Positions 43,309 to 52,044 of a DNA stretch of 64,000 nucleotides are shown piece after piece. This DNA is from CAXBCP01 sp963974055 (GTDB lineage: Bacteria; Pseudomonadota; Alphaproteobacteria; MPNO01; UBA830). The stretch lies in contig CAXBCP010000003.1 of the NCBI GenBank assembly GCA_963974055.1, positions 124,001-188,000 on the forward strand, given 5' to 3'. How positions within the stretch are numbered: the stretch's first letter is position 1; every line of letters begins with the position of its first letter. Under the pieces are notes generated by a model. That model saw only the letters and a program-made list of their open reading frames with translations. It was not told the DNA's origin and did no database searches. The translations under genes were made by a program, and so were the position numbers.

Positions 43309-43790
43309 AAAAACCATCCTTTGCAACGGTCGTCGGCAGCGTGACAGTGGCCGCGATCGCGGTAATCGCAGCGGCCTATATGGGGATCGGAAGTTCCGCG
43401 CCAAAGGCCTACCGTGCCGACGCCTCGGACGCGGCTCAGGTCGCTGACGGGCAGCGGGTCTACAAGGCAGAATGCGCGTCCTGTCATGGCGCGCAGCTTG
43501 AAGGCCAGGCGAACTGGCGCACACGGCTGCCCGATGGGAGGCTGCCGGCGCCTCCGCATGACGAAAGCGGCCACACCTGGCATCACCCGGACCAGCTCCT
43601 GTTTGTAACGACCCGGGATGGCGGGGCAAAATATGCACCGCCGGGCTTTGTCAGCGGGATGCCGGCCTTTGGCGAAAAGCTGACCGACAATGAGATATGG
43701 GCTGTCCTCGCCTATATAAAAAGCCGTTGGCCGGAACCGGTGCGTCAGCGGCAGGCGAGAATCAACGAACGGGTTCAGCAACAACGATAA
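43305..43790 (+). CDS. Membrane-anchored class I cytochrome c
   Basis: A 161-aa cytochrome with an uncleaved-looking N-terminal hydrophobic anchor (VTVAAIAVIAAAYMGIG), heme motif CASCH at residues 57-61, and axial Met119 in SGMPAFGEKL. One heme is expected, in the periplasm. The ATG overlaps the upstream stop (ATGA), so it is made with the Spy-like protein. It could accept electrons from a periplasmic donor or buffer a metal-redox process; no oxidase gene is next to it. It shares an upstream element with the reductase operon that follows. Confidence 0.88.
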   Translation: MKKPSFATVVGSVTVAAIAVIAAAYMGIGSSAPKAYRADASDAAQVADGQRVYKAECASCHGAQLEGQANWRTRLPDGRLPAPPHDESGHTWHHPDQLLFVTTRDGGAKYAPPGFVSGMPAFGEKLTDNEIWAVLAYIKSRWPEPVRQRQARINERVQQQR

Positions 43791-43897
43791 CCCCTGCAAA
43801 CGATGTGGTGTGATCGCCGGGCGATTGCAGCAGTTCCGATTGTATATAGATACCTGTGCTGACGCTTGCAGCGTTTGGGGAACTGTGGCACCTTTCC

Positions 43898-43945
43898 ATT
43901 GTTGGAGACTCAACAATTAGAAATCTAACTAATCGGCCTCATCTC
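43898..43945 (+). promoter_or_regulatory. 48-bp palindromic element, copy 2
   Basis: Arms ATTGTTG and CAACAAT are identical to copy 1, with a different 6-base spacer (GAGACT versus GGTGCT). The downstream block ATTAGAAATCTAACTAAT and TCATCTC is also kept. It lies 50 bp before the ATG of the 2Fe-2S subunit of the 4-hydroxybenzoyl-CoA reductase-like enzyme. Conservation of the arms while the spacer varies is what a dimeric regulator site would show. Confidence 0.7.
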
Positions 43946-43994
43946 ATCGTTATCGGGACGTGGCTGCCTCGGCGATCATACTCGGGTGACGACC

Positions 43995-44492
43995 ATGAAA
44001 TCTCTTCTTTCCCTGACCGTGAACGGGCGACGTCGCGATGACGGCGTGGCGGGCAACCTGTTGCTGGTCGATTATCTGCGCGAAACCGTAGGGCTGACCG
44101 GCACCAAGATCGGGTGCGACGGGGGCGAATGCGGGCTATGCACGGTGCTGGTCGACGGCAGGGCGCAGCATTCCTGCCTTACCCTGGCGGCGTCCTGCGC
44201 CGGTAAATCTGTGGATACTATCGAAGCGCTGTCCGACGGCGGGCGGTTGAACGCAATCCAGCGCGGATTCCACGAAAAGCTCGGTGCGCAATGCGGGTTC
44301 TGCACCCCCGGCATGGTGATGGCGGCAGAAGCCCTGCTGCGGGTGAACCCGGACCCGGACGAAGATACCATCCGCACCGAAATGGCGTCGAATATTTGCC
44401 GCTGCACCGGCTATGTGAAGATTATCGAGGCGGTACAGTTCGCCGTCGAGGAAATAAAGGCCAACGCGAAATCGAAGCGGGAGGCTGCGTGA
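43995..44492 (+). CDS. 4-hydroxybenzoyl-CoA reductase-like gamma (2Fe-2S) subunit
   Basis: A 165-aa small subunit with two [2Fe-2S] cluster sites: GCDGGECGLCTVLVDG and CGFCTPGM plus CRCTGY. It resembles HcrC/HbaB and carries electrons between the flavin subunit and the Mo subunit. ATG 43995 is used; GTG 43986 is in frame and could serve. It ends 44492, sharing one base with the ATG of the large subunit gene. The 48-bp element lies upstream. Confidence 0.9.
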   Translation: MKSLLSLTVNGRRRDDGVAGNLLLVDYLRETVGLTGTKIGCDGGECGLCTVLVDGRAQHSCLTLAASCAGKSVDTIEALSDGGRLNAIQRGFHEKLGAQCGFCTPGMVMAAEALLRVNPDPDEDTIRTEMASNICRCTGYVKIIEAVQFAVEEIKANAKSKREAA

Positions 44493-46822
44493 TGGACGGC
44501 GAGGGCCTGCCGCCAGCTCGGATCAAATCCATCGGCGTGCCTATGCCGATGGTTGACGGCCCGGAAAAAATATCCGGCCGCGCGCTTTATACCGCCGATT
44601 TTTACGATCACGACGCACTGGTCGGCTGCATCAAGCGCGCCGATGTGGCGCATGCCCATATTCTGTCGGTCGATATCTCCGCCGCCGAGGCATTGCCGGG
44701 CGTGCGCGCCGTCATTACCGGCTCCGAAACCGATGAAGGTTACGGTGTGCTGCCGGTATCCCGGACCGAACTGCCGATCGCCTTCGACCGGGTGCGCTAC
44801 AAGGGCGAACCGGTCGCGGCAGTCGCCGCCGATACAATCGAAATCGCCAAGGCGGCCTGCGATCTGATCCGGGTCGAATACGAGGAACTGCCTGCCTATT
44901 TCACGGCGGCGGAATCGATGGCCGAAGGCACGGTGGACCTGCACGACCACCGGCCCGGTAATGTCGAGCGGCATGTGGATTATGAAATCGGCGATGTCGA
45001 GGCAGGTTTTGCGGCGGCCGACCTCATTCACGAGACCGAATATCACTGCGCCGAGGTCTGCCAGGTGCAGACCGAACCCCACGCCGCATTTGCCCAGTGG
45101 GACGGCGAACGCGACGAACTGACCGTCCGCGCCAGCACCCAGGTGCCGTATTACGTCCATCTGATGCTGGCGAAAATTCTCAAGATGCCGAAATCGAAGA
45201 TCCGCGTGATCAAGCCGTTCCTCGGCGGCGGATTCGGCGCACGGACCGAGGCGCTGAATGTGGAACTGATCACCGCGATGCTGGCGCGGCGCGTGCGCGG
45301 TACCGTGCGCACCGTGATCAGCCGCGAAGAAACGTTCATCACCCATCGCGGCCGGCCCGAACAGACGGTCGCTCTCCGCATGGGCATGACCAGGGACGGT
45401 AAAGTGACCGCCGTCGACTGCCGGACAATCCAGCGCGGCGGCGGGCATTCCGGCTACGGAATTGTGACCATTCTGTATTCCGGCTCCATGCTGTTCGCGA
45501 TCTACGATCTGCAGAACGTGCGCTATGACGGCAAGCGCATCCTGACCAATACCCCGCCCTGCGGCGCGTTCCGCGGGCACGGCACGGTCAATGTGCGCCA
45601 TGCGTTCGAGAACGCGATGGACGAAATGGCGATCAAGCTGGGGCTCGATCCGTTCGCGGTGCGCCGCGCGAACCTGATCACCGAGATGGGCCATGTCGCC
45701 AACGATTTATGGGTCAATTCCTACGGCCTGCCGGAATGCCTCGATATCGTGGAGGCGGTATCCGGCTGGAAGGAGCGCAAGGGCAGACTGGCGCCGGGCA
45801 AGGGCCTTGGCATGGCGTGTTCGCATTACGTATCAGGCGCGTCCAAACCGGTGAACTGGACCGGCGAGCCCCATGCGACCATCAACCTGAAGCTGGATTT
45901 CGACGGCACCATCGTCATTCTCACCGGAGCGTCGGAAATCGGCCAGGGCTCATCGACCATCCTCGTCCAGTGTGTGGCCGAGGTGCTCGGAATCGATCCG
46001 ACGCGGGTGAAGATCGTCGCGGCGGACAGCCGGGTAACGCCAAAGGATAACGGCTCGTATTCGTCGCGGGTCACATACATGGTCGGCAACGCCGCGATCG
46101 AAGCGGCGAACAACCTGAAGGGCGTGCTCATCGCCGCCGCCGCGAAGAAATTCGACGTAAACCCCGAAGACGTCGAGTGCCTGGGCGAGGTCTACCGCGC
46201 CGGATCCCAGGACGAAGGCATGACCTTCGACGAGGTCGTGATGGCGGCGCTGGAAGGGACCGGCACGATTACCGTGAAGGGCAATTTCGACACATTGCCG
46301 GAAAGCTGGGGCGGCAAGAAATACCGCGGGGCGGCCATCGGCGGCTCGATGGCGTTCGCTTATGCCGCCCAGGTGGTCGAGGTGACGGTCGACCCCGATA
46401 CGGCCCATATCACGGTCGACCAGGTCTGGGTGGCGCATGACTGCGGCCGGGCGCTCAACCCGTTGACCGTCGAAGGACAGATCCAGGGGTCGGTCTGGAT
46501 GGGCATGGGGCAGGCCATGACCGAGGAGACCCGCTACCATGACGGGTTGCTGATTTCCGGCAACATGCTCGATTACCGCGTGCCGACTTTTGTCGAATCG
46601 CCGCCGATCGAAGCCCATATCGTCGAATCCGAAGATCCGCACGGACCGTTCGGGGCGAAGGAAGCGGGCGAAGCGTCGCTGGCGGGGTTCCTGCCGGCGC
46701 TGACCAGCGCCGTTGCCGACGCCATGGGCGTGCGGGCCCACGAATTGCCGGTGACGCCGGACCGGTTGCTGCAGATTCTCGAAGACAAGGAGCGCGACAT
46801 GCGCCTCGCAGCGGCGGAATAG
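44492..46822 (+). CDS. 4-hydroxybenzoyl-CoA reductase-like alpha (Mo) subunit
   Basis: A 776-aa molybdenum-binding subunit of the xanthine dehydrogenase family, with IGVPMPMVDGPEKISGRALYTAD at the start of the hammerhead domain in outline and GEPVAAVAADT. The Mo domain has FLGGGFGAR, GAFRGHG (residues 358-364) and the proposed catalytic Glu727 in KEAGEAS. Together with the cysteine-rich flavin subunit downstream this points to a dehydroxylating enzyme acting on 4-hydroxybenzoyl-CoA or a related aromatic thioester. A GTG at 44489 is an alternative start. Confidence 0.82.
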   Translation: MDGEGLPPARIKSIGVPMPMVDGPEKISGRALYTADFYDHDALVGCIKRADVAHAHILSVDISAAEALPGVRAVITGSETDEGYGVLPVSRTELPIAFDRVRYKGEPVAAVAADTIEIAKAACDLIRVEYEELPAYFTAAESMAEGTVDLHDHRPGNVERHVDYEIGDVEAGFAAADLIHETEYHCAEVCQVQTEPHAAFAQWDGERDELTVRASTQVPYYVHLMLAKILKMPKSKIRVIKPFLGGGFGARTEALNVELITAMLARRVRGTVRTVISREETFITHRGRPEQTVALRMGMTRDGKVTAVDCRTIQRGGGHSGYGIVTILYSGSMLFAIYDLQNVRYDGKRILTNTPPCGAFRGHGTVNVRHAFENAMDEMAIKLGLDPFAVRRANLITEMGHVANDLWVNSYGLPECLDIVEAVSGWKERKGRLAPGKGLGMACSHYVSGASKPVNWTGEPHATINLKLDFDGTIVILTGASEIGQGSSTILVQCVAEVLGIDPTRVKIVAADSRVTPKDNGSYSSRVTYMVGNAAIEAANNLKGVLIAAAAKKFDVNPEDVECLGEVYRAGSQDEGMTFDEVVMAALEGTGTITVKGNFDTLPESWGGKKYRGAAIGGSMAFAYAAQVVEVTVDPDTAHITVDQVWVAHDCGRALNPLTVEGQIQGSVWMGMGQAMTEETRYHDGLLISGNMLDYRVPTFVESPPIEAHIVESEDPHGPFGAKEAGEASLAGFLPALTSAVADAMGVRAHELPVTPDRLLQILEDKERDMRLAAAE

Positions 46823-46833
46823 GGAGAAGAGTC

Positions 46834-47811
46834 GTGGAAAACATGCCGGAATTCACCCTGCACCGTCCCGAAACCGCGGCAGCCGCCGTAAAGCTGAAGG
46901 CCGACGATCCGACATCGCGTTATCTGGCCGGCGGCACCGATATGATCGTGAATGTCCGGCGCGGCATCGAAGCGCCCGAAACCATGATCGACCTGACCGC
47001 GATCGCTGCGATCGCCGAAATCGTGGCGGACGGGGAAGGCCTGCGAATTGGCGCCGGGGTGAAGCTGTCCGATCTTGCCGCAAACGCAGATATCCGCCGC
47101 GACTACCCCGCGATCGCCCAGGCGGCGGCGTCCGTGGCCGGGCCGACCCACCGGCAATACGGCACTATCGGCGGCAATCTGTGCCTCGATACGCGCTGCC
47201 TGTTCTACAATCAGTCCCAGTGGTGGCGGGAAAGCAATAATTTCTGCCTGAAGCACAAGGGCGATGTGTGCCATGTCGCGCCCGGCGGCAAGCGTTGCTT
47301 TGCCGCGTTCTCCGGCGATGTCGCACCGGCAATGCTGGTTCACGGCGCGACGGTCGATCTCGAAGGCCCGAAAGGCGCGCGGACCATTCCGCTGGCCGGT
47401 CTGTACCACAATGACGGTATGGACCACCTGACGCTGGAGGCCGACGAACTGCTGGTGTCGGTTCATCTGCCGAAACCGGCGGCGGGATCGGTCTCGGCCT
47501 ATGAAAAATCCCGCATTCGCGGTTCTATCGACTTTCCCCTTGCGGGCTGTGCCGTGCGGCTCGAAATGGCGGATGGAAAGGTGGCGGGGATCTGCGTCGC
47601 CCTGACGGCGGTGAATCCCTGTCCTGTTGTCGTGACCGGCACCGATGCTTTCATCGGCAGGGCGCTGGATGACGACGCGCTGGACGGGATACGCGAATTG
47701 GTCCGCACCCAGGCGAAGCCGATGCGGACGACCTCCGTGCGCCCATGGTACCGCCGCCGCGTCGTCGGCGCGCTTGCCCGCCGGCTGACGGCGAAACTGG
47801 CGAATGCCTAG
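46834..47811 (+). CDS. 4-hydroxybenzoyl-CoA reductase-like beta (FAD, 4Fe-4S) subunit
   Basis: A 325-aa FAD-binding subunit with LAGGTDMIVN and QYGTIGGNLCLDTR. Between the FAD motifs it holds a roughly 40-residue insert with Cys122, Cys138, Cys146 and Cys155 (RCLFYNQSQWW, FCLKHKGDVC, KRCF). This insert and spacing are the hallmark of 4-hydroxybenzoyl-CoA reductase beta subunits, where the extra [4Fe-4S] cluster feeds electrons in the reductive direction. Ordinary CoxM-type subunits, such as that at 31.4 kb, lack it. The start is GTG 46834 after GGGAGAAG; ATG 46843 is possible. Confidence 0.85.
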   Translation: MENMPEFTLHRPETAAAAVKLKADDPTSRYLAGGTDMIVNVRRGIEAPETMIDLTAIAAIAEIVADGEGLRIGAGVKLSDLAANADIRRDYPAIAQAAASVAGPTHRQYGTIGGNLCLDTRCLFYNQSQWWRESNNFCLKHKGDVCHVAPGGKRCFAAFSGDVAPAMLVHGATVDLEGPKGARTIPLAGLYHNDGMDHLTLEADELLVSVHLPKPAAGSVSAYEKSRIRGSIDFPLAGCAVRLEMADGKVAGICVALTAVNPCPVVVTGTDAFIGRALDDDALDGIRELVRTQAKPMRTTSVRPWYRRRVVGALARRLTAKLANA

Positions 47812-47817
47812 CGGCCG

Positions 47818-48729
47818 TTAACCGCGCCTTTCGCGCGCCATCCGTCGCCATTTTTCACCCACCAGGCAGATTACCTTGGCGACGGTCAACTGGCTGCGCA
47901 GGATATCGCCGTAGCGGTTGAAGCGTTCGGGATTCAGATTCTGGCTGGCCGGCAGCGCGTGCTGATCGGCCTCCGGGCGGAAACCGCTGGTGCGGATCGC
48001 CGTCAGCAGGCTTCTCGGCGCGGTCGAATAGGACCGCCCACGCCGCGGGGCACCGGCCACATGTACCCCGACGACGTCGCCCCTGGCGTTTACCCAGGGG
48101 CCGCCGCTGATACCGCTGAGATCGGGCCCCCGGTCGGGAACCCGTTTGACCTGTGTCCAGGCGACGACCGATTCATCCGTATTGTAACGGCCGCGTGCCA
48201 GCATGCGGCCGCGGCCGAGCACCCGGGCGTGAACGTCGCCCGGATCGCCCTTCGGGAAGCCGAACGAATAGCCGTCTTCGCCGATATGGATCTGCGGGGT
48301 GACGATCGGAAGTGCCGGCGATCCGCCGCGTGTCCAGAGCATGCTGATATCGGTGTTGCCCTGCTGGGCGACGCGGCGCACCCGGACAAGACGGCCATTG
48401 GTCTGCTGCAGGCCGATAATATCGCAGCCGTCGGTAACATGCCGGGCGGTAATCCATATCCCTGAACGGTTCACGGAAAATGCGGTGCCGCTCGAACTTT
48501 GCGCCTTGTCGCTGACCTCGACGATGAAACGCGGGTCCCGGAACGATTCCGACGGCAATGGGCGTCCTGCATCGGGTGGCGATTCCGGTGGCGGCGCGGC
48601 CGCGCCGGGCGGTTCGAACCGGCGCGGGTCGGGACGGCGTTCGCCGCCTCCGTCGCCGCCACTCATGATCCGCCCGCCGATGGCGAGGACGATCAGCAGG
48701 GCGAGTGCGATGATATCGCGCAGTTTCAT
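47818..48729 (-). CDS. Membrane-anchored trypsin-like serine protease
   Basis: A 303-aa protein with an N-terminal hydrophobic signal anchor (DIIALALLIVLAIGG), then a Gly/Pro-rich linker (about 23-60), then a chymotrypsin-fold domain with the triad His97 (TARHVTD), Asp127 (GNTDISM) and Ser208 (GISGGPW). There is no PDZ domain, unlike DegP. It is likely periplasmic, for cleavage or quality control. It converges on the reductase operon 6 bases away. Substrate unknown. Confidence 0.85.
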   Translation of the reverse strand: MKLRDIIALALLIVLAIGGRIMSGGDGGGERRPDPRRFEPPGAAAPPPESPPDAGRPLPSESFRDPRFIVEVSDKAQSSSGTAFSVNRSGIWITARHVTDGCDIIGLQQTNGRLVRVRRVAQQGNTDISMLWTRGGSPALPIVTPQIHIGEDGYSFGFPKGDPGDVHARVLGRGRMLARGRYNTDESVVAWTQVKRVPDRGPDLSGISGGPWVNARGDVVGVHVAGAPRRGRSYSTAPRSLLTAIRTSGFRPEADQHALPASQNLNPERFNRYGDILRSQLTVAKVICLVGEKWRRMARERRG

Positions 48730-48783
48730 TTTTCGCGTTTCACCTGATGCTATCCATCGGGGCGCTACCCACCGGACTCTGGG

Positions 48784-49197
48784 TCACCCCGCCACGGCGG
48801 CGGCGTTAATGAGCGCGACCGCGAGCTTGATCGCCACCACCAGGATGGCGGCCCCCATCTCGCCGTTTTCGATCCGCGTCGGCAGGTCTTTCAGCAGTGC
48901 GTCGCCGATGCGATAGGCGAGAATCTGTATCAACAGGGTCACGACGCCCCAGATCACAATGTCCCAGACGCTCACGCTGCTTGCCATGCAGACCGCAAGC
49001 GGGATCGCGAGCCCGACAATGGCGCCCGAGATCGACACCGCAGCGGCGGTATTGCCGTTCCGAATCAGGCGCAGCTCATGATAGGGCGTGATGAAGTGAT
49101 AGATCGTCACGCCGATGGCGAGCATCCCCAGGGTCACGCCGAAATGCAGCAGCAATACGGGGAATCCGGTGAGAAAACTCTGAATAACGGGGTCCAT
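48784..49197 (-). CDS. DUF350 family membrane protein
   Basis: A 137-aa integral membrane protein with about four hydrophobic helices (FPVLLLHFGVTLGMLAIG, VSISGAIVGLAIPLAVCM, DIVIWGVVTLLIQIL, MGAAILVVAIKLAVALI). The NGNTAAAVSISGA block between helices is typical of DUF350 proteins (YjfL-like), whose function is unknown; they often act with potassium-channel or envelope-stress proteins. It is encoded just before the protease on the same strand (54 bases). Confidence 0.83.
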   Translation of the reverse strand: MDPVIQSFLTGFPVLLLHFGVTLGMLAIGVTIYHFITPYHELRLIRNGNTAAAVSISGAIVGLAIPLAVCMASSVSVWDIVIWGVVTLLIQILAYRIGDALLKDLPTRIENGEMGAAILVVAIKLAVALINAAAVAG

Positions 49198-49369
49198 GGC
49201 TACGTCCGGGGTGTATTTCAGGGAGTGGCGATCCTATCTCTAATCGGCGCGTTTCCCAAGCGCCGCCACCCTGGCCGGGCAAACGCAGTGCTTCAATTCA
49301 ATCCCCGATTGGCTTAGCCTGCCGGTCGCGAATCCGGCGGCGGTCCGGGCCTCGAACAGGAGACATTCT

Positions 49370-50299
49370 TTGGCGGCATATCTCGTTACCGGCGGCTGTG
49401 GTTTCATCGGCTCCCACCTCGTGGACGCGCTGATGGCGGCCGGTCATTCGGTGCGCATTCTCGACGATCTGTCGACCGGGAAGCGCGAAAACGTGCCGGA
49501 TGTCGAAGATATCGTTATCGGCGATGTTGCCGATGCCGGCGTCATGGCCGGTGCGATGACGGGTATGGACGGATGCTTTCACCTTGCCGCCATAGCCTCC
49601 GTCCAGCGCTCGAACGAGGAATGGGCGCTCACCCACCGCGTGAACCTGACCGGCACGGTGAATGTGCTCGATGCCGCCCGGCAGGCGAAGGCGGGCGGGC
49701 CAGTACCGGTCGTTTATGCGTCGTCGGCGGCCGTGTATGGCGACAACCCGGCAGTGCCGCTGGTCGAAGACGCCCAAAAGCGCCCGCTTACGGCTTACGG
49801 CGCCGACAAGCTGGGCTGCGAACAGCACGCCCGTGTGGCCGGGCAGGTGCATGACGTACCGACGACCGGTTTTCGCTTTTTCAACATCTATGGCCCGCGC
49901 CAGGACCCGGGATCGCCCTATTCCGGAGTGATCTCGATCTTCGCGGACCGGCTTTCAGCCGGGCGAACGGCGACCGTCCACGGCGATGGCGGGCAAATGC
50001 GCGATTTCGTCTATGTCGGCGATTGCGTGCGCTTCGTGATGGCCGGGATGGAAAAGGCCACCACCGCGGCAGAGGTATACAATGTCTGCACGGGGCGTCC
50101 GTCTTCGCTGCTCGACCTGATTGCCGCACTTTCCGACGCCGCCGGGCGGGACCTGGCTGTTGAATTCGGCCCGCCCCGTATCGGCGATATCCGCGATTCT
50201 TTCGGCGATGCATCGAAAACGACGGCGGCGTTCGGCATGACGGTCGATACCTCCCTGCGGGACGGTCTGGCCAAAACGCTAAGGTCGCTCGGCGGATGA
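49370..50299 (+). CDS. NAD-dependent epimerase/dehydratase (GalE-like)
   Basis: An extended SDR of 309 aa. The Rossmann motif GGCGFIG is at residues 8-14, and the catalytic Tyr143 and Lys147 lie in TAYGADK. Other landmarks include YASSAAVYGDN, FRFFNIYGPRQ and VCTGRP. It probably makes a UDP-sugar for surface glycans, for example a 4-epimerase reaction, but is away from the 5-10 kb glycan operon. The start is a TTG (49370) supported by AGGAG 9 bases upstream. It overlaps the following cyclase gene as ATGA. Confidence 0.88.
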   Translation: MAAYLVTGGCGFIGSHLVDALMAAGHSVRILDDLSTGKRENVPDVEDIVIGDVADAGVMAGAMTGMDGCFHLAAIASVQRSNEEWALTHRVNLTGTVNVLDAARQAKAGGPVPVVYASSAAVYGDNPAVPLVEDAQKRPLTAYGADKLGCEQHARVAGQVHDVPTTGFRFFNIYGPRQDPGSPYSGVISIFADRLSAGRTATVHGDGGQMRDFVYVGDCVRFVMAGMEKATTAAEVYNVCTGRPSSLLDLIAALSDAAGRDLAVEFGPPRIGDIRDSFGDASKTTAAFGMTVDTSLRDGLAKTLRSLGG

Positions 50300-51501
50300 G
50301 CGCTGCCGACCCGGTTCAGAAAATCAGCGACTGGCTGATGGAACAGGGTCTGTCCGAAGGGTCGTATGACGCGCTGCTGGCCGGATTCTGCGAGCGGCTG
50401 AACGACGCAGGCATCCCCGTGCAGCGCTCGATGCTGGCCATGCGCACCCTGCATCCGACGATAGACGCGCGCGGTTTCATCTGGCAGCGCGGTCGCGACG
50501 TCGACATGGACAATTTTACCACCGACCGCGGCCCGACTGAACAGTTCCTGCAAAGCCCGCTGGCCCATTTGCTCGAAAACAGGGACATGCTGGAGATCCG
50601 ACGTATCCTGACCGGGCCGGACGCAGTGTTCGATTTTCCGGTGCTCGCGGAACTCAGGGAACAGGGTATTACGGATTATGTCATCCGCAAGGTGCCGTTC
50701 CGGGTTGCATCTCTTCAGGGCTATGAATCGGGCATGCTGATTTCCTGGGCGACGGATGCGCCCGGCGGATTTACATCCACCTGTCTGACCGCGCTACGCC
50801 GCCTTGCGCCACGCCTTGCTCTGGTCATGAACAACCGATTGCTGCGTGAAATCACCTTGAACGTCCTGGACACCTATGTGGGGCACCAGGCGGGTGAACG
50901 GATTCTCAGTGGTGAAATCAGCCGGGGTTCGCTCCAGGATATAGATGCGGCGATCCTTTTCATGGACCTGCGCGGCTTTACGGCCCTCTCGGACCGCAGC
51001 ACCGGCGCTGTGATGGCCGCGCTGCTCAATGACTATTTCGAACGCATCGTGCCGCCCGTGATAGACCGCGGCGGGGAAATCCTGAAATATATGGGTGATG
51101 GCGTACTTGCGACGTTCAGCCTGGAACATCTGAACGACGAAATGGTGTGCGTGACGGCGTTGAACGCGGCCATCGAAGCACTGCAAAACGTCCGGACATG
51201 GAACGAAGAACGGCGCGCTGCCGGGGACCCGGCGATGGAGCTCGATATTGCGGTCCATCTCGGCCGCGTCCAGTTCGGCAATGTCGGCGCAGGGAACCGT
51301 CTCGATTTCACGGTGATCGGCGCGGCCGTCAACGAGGCCAGCCGGATCGAGGCGTTATGCGATACCCTCGGCCGGCATCTGGTCGTTTCCGAGAAATTTG
51401 CGGGCGCAGCGACGCGGTGCACGGAGCGCCTGGTATCGCTGGGACGCCACGGTCTTCGAAGCGTCAGTGGCGACCAGGAATTGTTCACCGTCGAGTACTG
51501 A
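50296..51501 (+). CDS. Class III adenylate/guanylate cyclase with N-terminal sensor domain
   Basis: A 401-aa soluble-looking cyclase. The N-terminal about 200 residues resemble a GAF-like sensor region, ending in a helical stretch (RLAPRLALVMNNRLL). The catalytic domain has the metal Asp in AAILFMDLRGFTALSD and GDGVLATF, and DFTVIGAAVNEASRIEAL as the substrate-binding and transition-state region. It is thus likely an active cyclase making cAMP or cGMP. Its start lies inside the epimerase stop, so translation is coupled. No transmembrane helix is evident, unlike the cyclase at 23.9 kb. Confidence 0.87.
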   Translation: MSAADPVQKISDWLMEQGLSEGSYDALLAGFCERLNDAGIPVQRSMLAMRTLHPTIDARGFIWQRGRDVDMDNFTTDRGPTEQFLQSPLAHLLENRDMLEIRRILTGPDAVFDFPVLAELREQGITDYVIRKVPFRVASLQGYESGMLISWATDAPGGFTSTCLTALRRLAPRLALVMNNRLLREITLNVLDTYVGHQAGERILSGEISRGSLQDIDAAILFMDLRGFTALSDRSTGAVMAALLNDYFERIVPPVIDRGGEILKYMGDGVLATFSLEHLNDEMVCVTALNAAIEALQNVRTWNEERRAAGDPAMELDIAVHLGRVQFGNVGAGNRLDFTVIGAAVNEASRIEALCDTLGRHLVVSEKFAGAATRCTERLVSLGRHGLRSVSGDQELFTVEY

Positions 51502-51514
51502 GGACGCAAAAGTC

Positions 51515-51955
51515 ATGGCCATCACAATCCGTCGACCGGGGCCGACCGACCGCGCGGCCTGGGACCTGCTCTGGCAGGGCTATCTCGAATTCTACAACAC
51601 GGATCTCGCGCCCGGGATCACGGACATCACGTGGTCGCGCCTGCTGGATACGGCGGAGGACATGCATTGCCTGGTCGCGGAAGACGGCTCCGGCGAATTG
51701 ATCGGCATCGTTCACTACCTGTATCACCGGGTGACCTGGGCGGTTGCCGATCGCTGCTATCTGGAAGACTTGTTCGTTGCGGAAGCGGCGCGTGGCACCG
51801 GCACGGGAAGGGCGCTGATTGAGGCGGTCTACACGGCGGCGGACGAACGCGGCGCCGACCAGGTCTATTGGCTGACCCAGGATTTCAATGCGGATGGCCG
51901 CCGTCTTTACGACCGCGTCGGTCGGCTGACGCCGTTTATCAAGTATCAGCGCTAG
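51515..51955 (+). CDS. GNAT family N-acetyltransferase
   Basis: A 146-aa acetyltransferase with CoA-binding motif A in LFVAEAARGTGTGRALIEAV and an upstream beta strand GIVHYLYH. The C terminus GRRLYDRVGRLTPFIKY is typical of GNAT proteins acting on small amines or proteins. ATG 51515 follows AGGAC by 9 bases and starts 13 bases after the cyclase stop, so it may share that transcript. Substrate unknown. Confidence 0.85.
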   Translation: MAITIRRPGPTDRAAWDLLWQGYLEFYNTDLAPGITDITWSRLLDTAEDMHCLVAEDGSGELIGIVHYLYHRVTWAVADRCYLEDLFVAEAARGTGTGRALIEAVYTAADERGADQVYWLTQDFNADGRRLYDRVGRLTPFIKYQR

Positions 51956-52044
51956 CGCGGGAATTAACGGGCGTTGTTTCCCGGGTTTTGGGAATGCGTT
52001 TATCCCCGGGGCGTACGGAACAGGTCCGGTCAACCGCGCCTGTA

